From NCBI RefSeq assembly GCF_013408175.1, contig NZ_JACBYW010000002.1, positions 496,001 to 560,000 on the forward strand: a DNA stretch of 64,000 bases, given 5' to 3'. The position numbers and the translations under genes were made by a program. Positions 28,038 to 36,585 of the stretch are shown one piece after another. How positions within the stretch are numbered: the stretch's first letter is position 1; the number at the start of each line of letters is the position of its first letter. The stretch comes from Actinopolyspora biskrensis (GTDB lineage: Bacteria > Actinomycetota > Actinomycetes > Mycobacteriales > Pseudonocardiaceae). The notes under the pieces were generated by a model. It was not told the origin of the DNA. It did no database searches and worked only from the letters and a program-made list of their open reading frames with translations.

Positions 28038-29401
28038 CGGGACACCTCCTGCTCCCGGTGGGCCCACTCGGGTAACTCTCGGGCGTCGAGCTCCGCGGGC
28101 AGGTGCTGCAGCCGCAGCTCCGCGATCCGGTTCCGGTCCATGGCGGTGACGGTCAACATCCAGTCACCCTCCTGGATCCCGTCACCGGGGGCGGGGATCC
28201 GTCCCAGCCCGGACAGCACCAACCCGGCGACCGTTTCGTAGTCGCCTTCCGGCATGGCGAAGCCGGTGGCCTCCTCCAACTCGTCGGCGCGCAGCAGTCC
28301 CGAGATGGTCCAGCTGGACCCACCGGTGCGGCGGACCGCGGCCGCTTCGCGTCGGTCGTGCTCGTCCCGGACGTCACCGATGATCTCCTCGACGACGTCC
28401 TCGAGGCTGACGATGCCCGCCGTGCCTCCGTACTCGTCGACGACCAGGGCCATCTGCAGCCCGGAACCGCGCAGTCGTTCGAGCAGCGCGTCCCCCTCGA
28501 GGGACTCCGGCACCGTGGGGACCGGCTTGGTCAGCGGTCCGACCGCGGTGTCGGCTCGTGCTTCCAGCGGCACCCCGAACGCCTGCTTCACGTGCACCAC
28601 ACCGTTCACGTTGTCCAGATCCCCGCTGTGCACGGGAAAGCGGGAGAACCCGGTGCGGCGCGCGGTGTCGATCAGCTCGAGGACGTCGTCCGTGGCGTCG
28701 AGAGACTCGACGCGGACCCGTGGAGTCATCAGTTCCTGCGCCGTGCGTTCCCCGAAGCGCAGCGAGCGGTCCATCAGGGCGGCCGTGGCCTCGTCGAGAG
28801 TGCCGTGCTCGGCGCTGGAACGCACGATCGAACCGAGCTCGTCGGGGGAGCGGGCCGAGCGCAGCTCCTCCTGGGGTTCGATCCCCATCCTGCGCAGGAA
28901 CCAGTTCGCGCTGTTGTTCATTCCGTTGATCAGCGGGCTGAACAGCCGGGAGAACAGGGAGTGGTAGCCCGAAACCGTTCGCGCGGTCGGAAGGGGACGT
29001 GCGATGGCGAGGTTCTTGGGAACCATCTCGCCGAAGACCATCGACAGGGTGGTGGCCAGGAAGATGGCCAGCACCAGGGCGACCGGAACGGCCACTCCCA
29101 TCGGGGCCCCGAGGGTGCTGATCAACGGCCGGAGCAGGTCACCGATCAGCGGCTCGGCCACGTAACCGGTAACCAGCGTGGTCAGCGTGATCGCAACCTG
29201 CGCACCGGACAGCTGGAAGGACAGGGTGCTGTGCGCGCGACGCACCGCCTTGGACCGCCGGTCTCCGACCTCGGTGACGTGGGCGTCGATCGTGCTTCGC
29301 TCGAGGGTGGTGAGGGAGAACTCTGCCGCGACGGCCAGCGCGGTGCCGAAGGTCAACACCCCGACGAACAGCAGTCCGGCCACAGCGATAAGAACGTCCA
29401 T
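28034..29401 (-). CDS. CNNM/CorC-family membrane protein with CBS pair and CorC domain (first of two)
   Basis: A 455-aa protein with DUF21 membrane domain (about 1-195, including AAEFSLTTLERS and FGEMVPKNLAIARP), two CBS motifs (about 220-345, with MTPRVRVESL, GFSRFPVHSGDL and LVVDEYGGTAGIVSLEDVVEEI), and a C-terminal CorC/HlyC domain (about 365-440). It is the complete form of the divalent-cation transporter family. The ATG at 29401 (MDVLIAV) is preferred over an upstream in-frame start because it begins directly at the first helix. The 5' leader contains several nested stems and may be a regulatory RNA, which would fit a metal-responsive gene. Confidence 0.88.
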   Translation of the reverse strand: MDVLIAVAGLLFVGVLTFGTALAVAAEFSLTTLERSTIDAHVTEVGDRRSKAVRRAHSTLSFQLSGAQVAITLTTLVTGYVAEPLIGDLLRPLISTLGAPMGVAVPVALVLAIFLATTLSMVFGEMVPKNLAIARPLPTARTVSGYHSLFSRLFSPLINGMNNSANWFLRRMGIEPQEELRSARSPDELGSIVRSSAEHGTLDEATAALMDRSLRFGERTAQELMTPRVRVESLDATDDVLELIDTARRTGFSRFPVHSGDLDNVNGVVHVKQAFGVPLEARADTAVGPLTKPVPTVPESLEGDALLERLRGSGLQMALVVDEYGGTAGIVSLEDVVEEIIGDVRDEHDRREAAAVRRTGGSSWTISGLLRADELEEATGFAMPEGDYETVAGLVLSGLGRIPAPGDGIQEGDWMLTVTAMDRNRIAELRLQHLPAELDARELPEWAHREQEVSR

Positions 29402-29460
29402 CAGCGCCCGCCTCGCTCTCGGCGGGCCCGGCACCGTGGCCGGTGATCGTCAACAGAGGC

Positions 29461-29581
29461 GCCGGGTCTTCGACCCGGCCCGGTACTGTCGTCGGTCGAG
29501 TGTGCCTCGGGCACTGACGCTGTCCCTCCTTTGCGTCACTTCACGTGGCTGCACACGGCCTAACGGGAGTCGCCCTCGACC
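29461..29581 (-). ncRNA. Structured 5' leader of the CNNM operon, possible riboswitch
   Basis: Given on the plus strand: GGTCGA (29494-29499) pairs with TCGACC (29576-29581), and GTGTGC (29500-29505) with GCACAC (29551-29556), stacking into one stem with a bulge. Inside it TGACGC (29515-29520) pairs with GCGTCA (29533-29538). GTGCC/GGCAC (29502-29514) can form a competing hairpin. Downstream in the transcript, GCCGGGTC-TTC-GACCCGGC (29461-29479) is a terminator-like hairpin. I cannot match it to a known class. Confidence 0.4.
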
Positions 29582-29716
29582 GTGCGAGCTCGGTGGTCGT
29601 GTGTTCGGTATCGGTATTCTAGCGCGTCTCGGGGCGGTGAGGCCCGGATTGTGGCGCGGATATCTACGCGGGCCGCGCGCGGCGGCCGCTGATCGGGTCG
29701 CCCGCGACGTCGTCGA

Positions 29717-29737
29717 GGCGGCGCCGCACGCGCCGCC
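29717..29737 (-). terminator. Hairpin downstream of the DinB-family gene
   Basis: GGCGGCG (29717-29723) and CGCCGCC (29731-29737) pair around a 7-nt loop, about 40 bases past the leftward stop at 29776. Confidence 0.4.
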
Positions 29738-29775
29738 AACCGGCCCGGCCGAGCAAGCCGTCCGGACGAGACCCC

Positions 29776-30336
29776 TCAGGGCTGTCTGCCGAGCATGGCC
29801 AGCAGCTTGCTCTGCGGATCCGCCGATTCGGCAACCGGTTCGGGCGGCGCGAAGATTCCCGCCCCCCGGATCGCGTCCATCTGGGGTTCGAACACGGCGT
29901 GGACGGTCTCCACCAGTTCGGGGTCCAGCGTCGCGTCGGCCTGGATCCCTCTGGCCAGGTCCCACGCGTGCACGGCCAGGTCCATGGTCATCTGCCAGCC
30001 GTACTCCTCGGTCGGGACGGTGCCTCCTGTCACGTGCACACGTCCGTCGAGCGAAACGTTGTCCCAGGCGGAGCGCGCGATCCCGCTCGCCTCCTCCCAG
30101 GCCGCGCGGGGAGCCTCGCCGACCTGGTCGCCGTCGAAACGGTCGCCGACCTCCTCCAGGGAGTGCCCCTCCAGCAGCCAGGGCACCCACAGCTGTTCGC
30201 TGATCAGGTGGTTGAGCAGGTCGCGCACGCTCCACTCGCTGCACGGGGTGGGGTCGTCCAGCTGGTCGACGTCGGTGCGCTGGACGCGCTGGTCGAATTC
30301 GCGCATGGCGAGCCGGTGTGCCGGCAACAGTTCCAT
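29776..30336 (-). CDS. DinB/maleylpyruvate-isomerase-like protein (TIGR03086-type)
   Basis: A 186-aa protein of the mycothiol-dependent DinB-like group. It has LDDPTPCSEWSVRDLLNHLI near the N-terminus, where the His is a typical metal ligand, and WQMTMDLAVHAWDLARGI in the middle, supplying the second His region. Members fold as four-helix bundles, bind a divalent metal, and often use mycothiol; the substrate is unknown. The ATG at 30336 (MELLPAH) is chosen because GGAGGGACG lies directly upstream and the extra upstream residues of the open frame are Arg/Thr-rich. It is separated from the CNNM operon by a 374-bp gap that holds its hairpin and their leader. Confidence 0.82.
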   Translation of the reverse strand: MELLPAHRLAMREFDQRVQRTDVDQLDDPTPCSEWSVRDLLNHLISEQLWVPWLLEGHSLEEVGDRFDGDQVGEAPRAAWEEASGIARSAWDNVSLDGRVHVTGGTVPTEEYGWQMTMDLAVHAWDLARGIQADATLDPELVETVHAVFEPQMDAIRGAGIFAPPEPVAESADPQSKLLAMLGRQP

Positions 30337-30613
30337 CGTCCCTCCACGGCGTCGTGTTCTCGGGCGGGTGGAAGCTCTCGCGGAGAGGGTAGCCGATTCG
30401 CCAGGCGGGGGCGTGTCATCGGACACATTGAGTGTTCGGCTGTGCTACAAGCACAGTGAAGAGCAGTTCGACATTACTGTACGAAACATTTTTCATGCGA
30501 GAGGTCGCACATTCGAGGGACCTAGTGCTCGTTTCCAGTGACGGAGCGCGTATCCTCCCGCAAGTTGTTAGGTGGCTACAGCCGCCGTGCCATGCGTACG
30601 AGAGGACGTGATC

Positions 30614-32092
30614 GTGAACACCTCCACGGTTACGAACGAGCCACGCGGGAGAGGTTTCTTGGGCCAGCCTCCCGGGCTCTCCACGCTGTTCTTCACCGAG
30701 ATGTGGGAGCGCTTCTCCTACTACGGGATGCGGGCCATCCTGGCGCTGTATCTCTACACCGCGGTCGCCGACGGCGGTCTGGGGCTGGACGAGAACAGGA
30801 TCGCGGTGCCGCTGGTCCTGGCTTACGGCTCCTCGGTGTACCTGACCGGTGTCGCCGGTGGTTGGCTGGCCGATCGCGTGCTCGGGTCGCAACGCGCCAT
30901 CTTCTACGGCGGCGTGCTGATCATGTTCGGGCACATCGCCATGGCCGTCCCCGGTGGCCTCACCGCGCTGGGGGTGGGGCTCGGCCTCATCACGATCGGT
31001 ACCGGCCTGTTGAAGCCGAACGTGTCCAACGTGGTGGGCGGTCTCTACGACAAGGAGGACACGCGGCGCGACGCCGGCTTCTCGATCTTCTACACGGGCA
31101 TCAACCTCGGTGCCTTCATCAGCCAGATCCTGACTCCGGCCCTGCAGACCGGCATCGGTTTTCACTGGGGCTTCGGTGCGGCCGCCGTCGGGATGGCTCT
31201 CGGCCTGGTCCAGTACGTCCTCGGACGTGGTCGTCTCGGTGAGGCGGGGCGCCGGCCGGTCAACCCGCTGCCCGCCGACCGCAGGAACACGGTCCTGACG
31301 AGGGTCGCGCTCGTCGCCGTGCTGATCCTGGTCGCGCTCGGGGGCGCCGTCTTCCTGTGGGGCATCCCGGGGCTGATCAACAGCATCACCGGGATCTCGA
31401 TGGTGCTGCCGGTCGCGTACTTCGTGGTGATGTTCAGGAGCAACCAGATCACCAAGATGGAGCGGGACCGTCTGGTCGCCTACATCCCGCTCTTCCTCGC
31501 CACGGCCATCTTCTTCCTGCTGTTCGAACAGCAGGCCGCGACACTGGTGGTGGTCACCGACCAGCAGACCGACACCACCGTGTTCGGCTACGAGTTCCCG
31601 GTCGGCTGGTTCCAGTCGGTCAACCCCCTGGCCATCATCATCCTGGCTCCGCTGTTCGCCATCATGTGGACCAAGCTGGGGCGGCGTCAGCCGAGCACCC
31701 CGGGCAAGTTCGTGGGTGGTCTGGTCTTCGTGGGGCTCGCCTTCCTGTGGGTGGTGTTCTCCAGTCTGTTCACCAACGCCGAGGGGCTGCTGAACCCCTT
31801 CATGATCGGGTTCGTGTTCGTGCTGCTGACCATCGGCGAGCTCATGCTCTCCCCGGTGGGGCTCTCGGCCACCACGAAGTTGGCTCCGCAGGCGTTCTCC
31901 TCGCAGACGATGGGGCTGTACTTCCTGGCCCCCGCCCTGGGGCAGGGCGTGGCCGCGCAGGTCACGAAGTTGTACTCCGCCGACCACCAGAACCTGTACT
32001 TCGGTGGTGTCGGGCTCGTGACCGTCTTCCTGGGAATCGTGCTGGCGTTGCTGGTTCCGGTGATCAAGAAGTACATGCGCGGCGTGCTGTAG
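30614..32092 (+). CDS. Proton-dependent oligopeptide transporter (POT/PTR2 family)
   Basis: A 492-aa membrane protein with the POT signature FFTEMWERFSYYGMRA in the first helix, holding the ExxERFxYY proton/peptide motif. About 14 helices follow, with the GTGLLKPNVSNVVGGLY and FSIFYTGINLGAF segments that mark the second family signature, and EQQAATLVVV in the second half. It should import di- and tripeptides with protons. The start is the GTG at 30614, eight bases after GAGAGGAC; an in-frame GTG at 30608 lies too close to that site. It stands alone. The 277-bp gap before it holds promoter sequence with A/T-rich patches near 30475-30500. Confidence 0.93.
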   Translation: MNTSTVTNEPRGRGFLGQPPGLSTLFFTEMWERFSYYGMRAILALYLYTAVADGGLGLDENRIAVPLVLAYGSSVYLTGVAGGWLADRVLGSQRAIFYGGVLIMFGHIAMAVPGGLTALGVGLGLITIGTGLLKPNVSNVVGGLYDKEDTRRDAGFSIFYTGINLGAFISQILTPALQTGIGFHWGFGAAAVGMALGLVQYVLGRGRLGEAGRRPVNPLPADRRNTVLTRVALVAVLILVALGGAVFLWGIPGLINSITGISMVLPVAYFVVMFRSNQITKMERDRLVAYIPLFLATAIFFLLFEQQAATLVVVTDQQTDTTVFGYEFPVGWFQSVNPLAIIILAPLFAIMWTKLGRRQPSTPGKFVGGLVFVGLAFLWVVFSSLFTNAEGLLNPFMIGFVFVLLTIGELMLSPVGLSATTKLAPQAFSSQTMGLYFLAPALGQGVAAQVTKLYSADHQNLYFGGVGLVTVFLGIVLALLVPVIKKYMRGVL

Positions 32093-32195
32093 TTCGGTCT
32101 CCGCGGGGTGAGCCGAGGGAGAGTGCGGATCCGCTGCTGGTCGTGTGACCGCCGGAGGAGTGTGGACCCGGCTCGCTTCGTCGAGCCCTGACGCG

Positions 32196-32249
32196 AGCGG
32201 GCACGATCGTCGCCGAAGTGGTGATCGCGAGGCGGCGGTCGTGCCCGCT
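32196..32249. terminator. Long inverted repeat between convergent genes
   Basis: AGCGGGCACGATCG (32196-32209) and CGGTCGTGCCCGCT (32236-32249) pair over 14 bp with one G-T. The 26-nt interior can add a small TCGCC/GGCGG stem. It lies in the 292-bp gap between the peptide transporter and the DUF3616 gene, which otherwise holds nothing visible. Confidence 0.55.
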
Positions 32250-32384
32250 GCTCCCGGAGGCACGGATCGACCGTGGTGCTGGTTCCCCGCCGACGGGGTG
32301 CTCCGCGGCAGCGGCTGATGCCGCGGAATCGTCGGTTCTGCTCCTTTTCGAGCCGGCGGTGGTGCAGATCACGGTCAATGGCCG

Positions 32385-33545
32385 TCAGGGAAGCGCGAAG
32401 ATGTCACCGAGCACGGTGTCCTCGCCCCGCAGCCGGTGACCCGCCGGACTGTCGTGAACGACGAGCAGCTTGTCGCCATCGGGCTCGGAAACGACCGAGA
32501 TCCCCTCCGCGTGGTCGTCACCGGACCCGTGCGGCAGTTCGAGTTCCACCGGGAGCTGTTCGGCACGCAGCACTTCCGGATCCCGCGAACGGGCCGCGCC
32601 CTTCCAGCGGTGCACCCGCACGGGCCCGTCCAGCTCCATGGACGGACCGGCCAGGATCAGCAGGTCCTCACCGTGGGGACACAGATCCCGCACCCCCAGG
32701 CCGTCGAGGTCGAGGAAGTGCTTGCGGTAGCGCGATCCCCCGAAGCTGTCCAGCACGAGTTCGGCGGGGTTCCGGCCCTCGACGGGGGCGATCTCCAGCA
32801 GCACCGCCCACCCGCGCAGGACGGGGCCGCGCATTCCGAGGAAAAGGTGTTCGCCCTTGAGCGCCACCCCCTCGATGTCGAGACCGTTGTCCTTCGCCGG
32901 GATGCGGAGGAAGGGGCTTAGGTGCGCGTCCGCGGCCAGTGCCTCGGTGAGGCCGTCCTTGCGCCGCGCTCCGAGCACGGCCGAACGCCTCCCGTCGGCG
33001 GTCTCCCGCACCACTCGCGGCAGCCCGTCCTCGCCGCGTTCCACGGCCAGCCGGGCCACGATGTGCCGATTGGCCTCGTCACGTACTCTGGCCAGCCGTT
33101 TCGCGGCCTTGGCGTCGTCGTGCTTCGGCTTGATCTTCTTGCGTACCAGGCTGTGCGACCCGACGGCCCACAGGTGGTCCCCGTCCACCCCGAGTCCCTC
33201 GATGTCGGCCTCGGAGTCCCCGGCGCCGGGAAGCGGCACGAGATCGGCCAGCCGAAAGGTGCGCTGCGCACCGTAGGAATCCGGGCGATCCGTGCGCTCG
33301 GCGTTCAGCCGCTCCACGGTCGCCGTCTCGTCCCCGGCCAACCACAGGCAGCCGCTCGCGTCACCGCGTATCGCCGAGATGTTGACGTGCGTGTCCGCGG
33401 AGATCGATTCCTCGTGGAACCGCAACGCCACGCGCCGTTCGATATCGTGCATGTCCGCATTATGCTGCCCGCCGGGGGCGGAGTCGTCGATACGCCCGAC
33501 GTCCGTGCGGTCGCTCGCCGAAGCGGTCCGATTCCTCGCGCTCAT
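32385..33545 (-). CDS. DUF3616-domain protein
   Basis: A 386-aa soluble protein. Blocks such as HVNISAIRGDASGCLWLAGDE, DIEGLGVDGDHLWAVGSHS, LDIEGVALKGEHLFLGMRGP and GVRDLCPHGEDLLILAGPS recur at similar spacing, as expected of a beta-propeller with DxEG motifs resembling phytase-like or SMP-30-like propellers. No enzymatic activity is known for DUF3616. The ATG at 33545 overlaps the stop of the upstream membrane-protein gene by ATGA, which supports translational coupling. The first 31 residues are low-complexity, so an internal ATG at 33452 is a real alternative. No signal peptide is seen. Confidence 0.78.
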   Translation of the reverse strand: MSARNRTASASDRTDVGRIDDSAPGGQHNADMHDIERRVALRFHEESISADTHVNISAIRGDASGCLWLAGDETATVERLNAERTDRPDSYGAQRTFRLADLVPLPGAGDSEADIEGLGVDGDHLWAVGSHSLVRKKIKPKHDDAKAAKRLARVRDEANRHIVARLAVERGEDGLPRVVRETADGRRSAVLGARRKDGLTEALAADAHLSPFLRIPAKDNGLDIEGVALKGEHLFLGMRGPVLRGWAVLLEIAPVEGRNPAELVLDSFGGSRYRKHFLDLDGLGVRDLCPHGEDLLILAGPSMELDGPVRVHRWKGAARSRDPEVLRAEQLPVELELPHGSGDDHAEGISVVSEPDGDKLLVVHDSPAGHRLRGEDTVLGDIFALP

Positions 33546-35656
33546 CCCGCCGGTTCCGTTTCCCTCCTGTCCGCGACACCGAACTCACGACCGAGATCGT
33601 GGATCGTCTGCCCGATCCGGTCGAGCAGGTTGATGGTCCGGTGCAGCGAGGTCGGCCCCGAGGGCAGGGCTTCGGCTATGTCGTGCAGCTGTTCGGTGTA
33701 GCCGCGCAGGACGCGCAGCGTCTCGTCGAAGGCCCGGTCGCTTTCGTCGGTCAGCGCTTCGGCGGACTCGGCCATGGCCCACAGTGCCTCGGCGATCCTG
33801 CGACGCGTGTCCTCGTCGGTCATCTCCGCGGTGTGCCCGAGCGCGACCGCGAGGTTGCGCACGTAGTAGGCGCAGCCCTGCGCGACGGTCAGCTCCCGTT
33901 GCAGTCTGCTGTTCCGCGAGCGCAGCCGCAGCCCGGTCAACGGTCGTGCGCTGTCGCGCAACCGCTGCAGCTTCTCGTCCAGCTCGCGGGTGCTCTCGCG
34001 CAGCCCGGTGACGGTTCCGGCGGAACTGGTCTCGTTGCCCGCGTGTCGCAGCAGGTCGCGCAGCTGTAGCAGGAACTCGCGGGAACGCGAGCGCACCACG
34101 GTGCGGGTGCTCGTGGGCAGGATCAGCACCGCGGCCAGCACACCGGCCGCCGCTCCCACCGCGGTTTCGACGAGCCTGATTCCCAGCACCGACGCCGAGA
34201 AGGTGCCCAGGATGCCGTAGAGGATTCCCAGCGCGGTGGTGATGAAGAAGGTCAACGCCGAATAGGAGTATCCGAGGCAGTAGAAGGCCAGGAAGAGGCA
34301 GCACAGCACCAGCAGCAGCTCGGTGACGAGGTGTCCGGTCACCTGCGAGGCGACCAGTATGCCCGCCAGCACCCCGAACACGGTTCCCGCCGTCCGTTGC
34401 CAGGCGCGGACCAGCAGGTCGCCCCGGCTGTTGACGCTGATGAACACGACGAAGGCCGTGATCACCGCCCAGTACCAACGGTTCGGGGAGACGAACTGGC
34501 CACCGATGATGGCCAGCGCCGCCGCGCTGGTCACCTGCACGGCGATGCGCACCTCCGGGCGACGCAGCCCGGTCTCGGTTTCGGCGCCGTCCTCCGGGGA
34601 GGACTCCTCCAAGTCGGGATCGGACCCCTCCGCCGCTTCCCCCTCCACGGTGGGTTCGCTCTCGCCGCCGACCTCGGAGGTGGCCTCGGCCAGTTCCGCC
34701 ATGGCCGAACCGAGCCTGCGCACCGTCATCGCCAGCTCGACCGACCCCTGGTCCTCGAAGTTCTCGGCGACCCTCTTCCCGGCGGCGCGGAACTCGGCCG
34801 GATCGGTGCGCAGCACGTCCAGCAGCGGGGCCAGCGCGGGGACGGCCCTGGTGTCGTCGGGATCCTCGAAAGCTCGGGTCAGCGGTGTGAGCAGGTTCTC
34901 CGCCGCCAGTTCGACGTTGAGCAGCCGTTGCCGCAGCAGGAGCCTTCTGCGTTCGTCGAGTCCGGGGAGCTGCTCGAGCACGCCCTCGAGCATCAGCGCC
35001 GTCTCGTTCAACCGGGTGGAACGTATCCGCAGTTCGCGGTGCCGCTTCGGCGAGTCCGGATGTTCGGCGAGGTCCCGAACCGCGTGCAGCAGGGAGTGCA
35101 CGTGTGCGCGCAGGGTTCTGCGGCCTCGCTCGAGAACCCCTTGGGGATCGTCGCGGAGGAGCACGAAACGCAGCAGACAGGCCGCCAGGGCGCCGCACAC
35201 GGCGGAAAGGGCCATGTAGGGGATCTGCCCGAGGGTCGGGCGCAGGAACATCGCGAAGAAGTAGCCGAAGAACCCGACGAAGCCCAGCGCGAAGTAGCGC
35301 ACTCCGAACCGGCGGATGTAGGTGGCCAGGAAGATGACCACGAGGAACGCCCCCACCTTCAACAACGGCAGGGGCTGGGTCACGGTGGCCACGACCAGAC
35401 TCGCGGTCGCGGGCAGCGGCATCAGCAGGGTCGTCACGAGCCGTTGCCGCTGGCTCGTGTCGTTGACGGCCACCGAGGACTGGATGGCCACGATCGCGCC
35501 GATCAGAGCGCTGGACAGCGGCTGCCCCAGCAGGGTGAGGCTCGGCAACATCACCACGAGAGTCAGGGCGACGGAGCAGGTCACCCTTATGGCTGTGCGG
35601 AATCTGCGGAGCGCGGGATCCGAGGCGACGAAGCGGTTCCACCACTCGCCCCACAT
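33542..35656 (-). CDS. FUSC-family inner membrane protein (aromatic-acid-exporter-like)
   Basis: A 704-aa protein with two membrane blocks of about five or six helices each (about 15-165 and 365-520), each followed by a cytoplasmic region rich in Arg and Glu. This duplicated layout is that of FUSC/YccS/AaeB proteins, proposed to be efflux components. An acidic linker (about 320-355) joins the halves. The N-terminus begins MWGEWWNRF with GGAGGCGAGC before the ATG. It is the first gene of a two-gene unit with the DUF3616 protein. The nearest regulator, the divergently spaced TetR/AcnR gene upstream on the same strand, more likely serves aconitase. The exported substrate is unknown. Confidence 0.85.
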   Translation of the reverse strand: MWGEWWNRFVASDPALRRFRTAIRVTCSVALTLVVMLPSLTLLGQPLSSALIGAIVAIQSSVAVNDTSQRQRLVTTLLMPLPATASLVVATVTQPLPLLKVGAFLVVIFLATYIRRFGVRYFALGFVGFFGYFFAMFLRPTLGQIPYMALSAVCGALAACLLRFVLLRDDPQGVLERGRRTLRAHVHSLLHAVRDLAEHPDSPKRHRELRIRSTRLNETALMLEGVLEQLPGLDERRRLLLRQRLLNVELAAENLLTPLTRAFEDPDDTRAVPALAPLLDVLRTDPAEFRAAGKRVAENFEDQGSVELAMTVRRLGSAMAELAEATSEVGGESEPTVEGEAAEGSDPDLEESSPEDGAETETGLRRPEVRIAVQVTSAAALAIIGGQFVSPNRWYWAVITAFVVFISVNSRGDLLVRAWQRTAGTVFGVLAGILVASQVTGHLVTELLLVLCCLFLAFYCLGYSYSALTFFITTALGILYGILGTFSASVLGIRLVETAVGAAAGVLAAVLILPTSTRTVVRSRSREFLLQLRDLLRHAGNETSSAGTVTGLRESTRELDEKLQRLRDSARPLTGLRLRSRNSRLQRELTVAQGCAYYVRNLAVALGHTAEMTDEDTRRRIAEALWAMAESAEALTDESDRAFDETLRVLRGYTEQLHDIAEALPSGPTSLHRTINLLDRIGQTIHDLGREFGVADRRETEPAG

Positions 35657-35809
35657 GCTCGCCTCCGGCTGTCCTCACTCGGAAGGTCTTCCGACGGTGT
35701 TCGATGGGCCGGGGGCGAGATTACGCCGAGTGCTGCGCGCGGGCATCGCACACGCCGTGCGGGCGGGCGAATGCGCTGAAGCTCACTCGGGTTCGGGGAG
35801 CTGCCGGGG

Positions 35810-36403
35810 TCAACCGCTGCGGTGCCTGCGGACGCTCTCCTCCACGAGATCCAGTACCGGGTCCAGGTCGTCGGCGGGCAGTCCCATGGCCAGATGCGAA
35901 ACCAGCCCCTCGAGAACCAGCTCGAGGTAGGCGGTGAGCACGTCGACGTCCACGTCGTCCCGGAGGTTGCCGGAGCGGTGCTGGCGCTTGAGTCGTTCGC
36001 GGGTGGCCGCGGTGAGCTGCTCCGAACGCTGTGCCCACCGGCTGCGGAACTCGGCGTCGGTGCGCAGCCTGCGGGAGACCTCCAGCCGGGTGCCGAGCCA
36101 GTCCGCTCCGGGGGCGGCCCCCTCCCTGCCGTGGGGGTCGGAGAGCAAATCGCGCATGACCTGGACCAGCCCCTGCTGGGCGACCACATCGGCCATTCGC
36201 TCCGCATCGTCCTCGGCCAGGGCGAGGAACAGGGACTCCTTGTCCTTGAAGTGGTGGAAGATGGCACCGCGGGAGAGCCCGGTGGCTTCTTCGAGCCTGC
36301 GCACGGTAGCGCCTTCGTAGCCGTGCCGTGCGAAGCAGGCTCGCGAGCCGTCCAGGATCTGGCGGCGCCGGGCCTGCAAGTGGTCCGAGCTTACGCGAGG
36401 CAT
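35810..36403 (-). CDS. acnR: TetR-family repressor AcnR
   Basis: A 197-aa regulator. The N-terminal helix-turn-helix (about 10-57) reads MPRVSSDHLQARRRQILDG, GYEGATVRRLEEATGLSRG and AIFHHFKDKESLFLAL, closely following AcnR of Corynebacterium and Rv1474c of M. tuberculosis. AcnR represses the aconitase gene; the ligand pocket of the corynebacterial protein binds citrate with a metal. Here acn lies about 5.7 kb downstream on the map rather than next to it, and an AcnR-type operator sits on the acn promoter. The ATG at 36403 is preferred over one at 36439 because the conserved protein begins MPRVS; no strong ribosome site decides it. Confidence 0.9.
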   Translation of the reverse strand: MPRVSSDHLQARRRQILDGSRACFARHGYEGATVRRLEEATGLSRGAIFHHFKDKESLFLALAEDDAERMADVVAQQGLVQVMRDLLSDPHGREGAAPGADWLGTRLEVSRRLRTDAEFRSRWAQRSEQLTAATRERLKRQHRSGNLRDDVDVDVLTAYLELVLEGLVSHLAMGLPADDLDPVLDLVEESVRRHRSG

Positions 36404-36440
36404 GAGCTGATCGTCGCAGCTCGCGCGGGCGGATCGCAAT

Positions 36441-36455
36441 CCGTACGTACGTTTT
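36441..36455. promoter_or_regulatory. Palindromic CGTACGTACG site upstream of acnR
   Basis: CGTACGTACG (36442-36451) is self-complementary and lies 39 bases before the acnR start, in the gap shared with the divergent egtA gene. It could be an autoregulatory TetR site. It does not match the AcnR operator on acn well, so the assignment is weak. Confidence 0.35.
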
Positions 36456-36585
36456 GTGAGTTCTCCGCGGGGCGACTTCCGCCGGAGTGGCGCGTTTCCT
36501 ACCAGCCTCCGTGCACGCGGCGCAAGTGGTGCGTCACGGCGGGATCATCGGTAGCGTAAACGTACACGAACGGACACAGGCGGTG

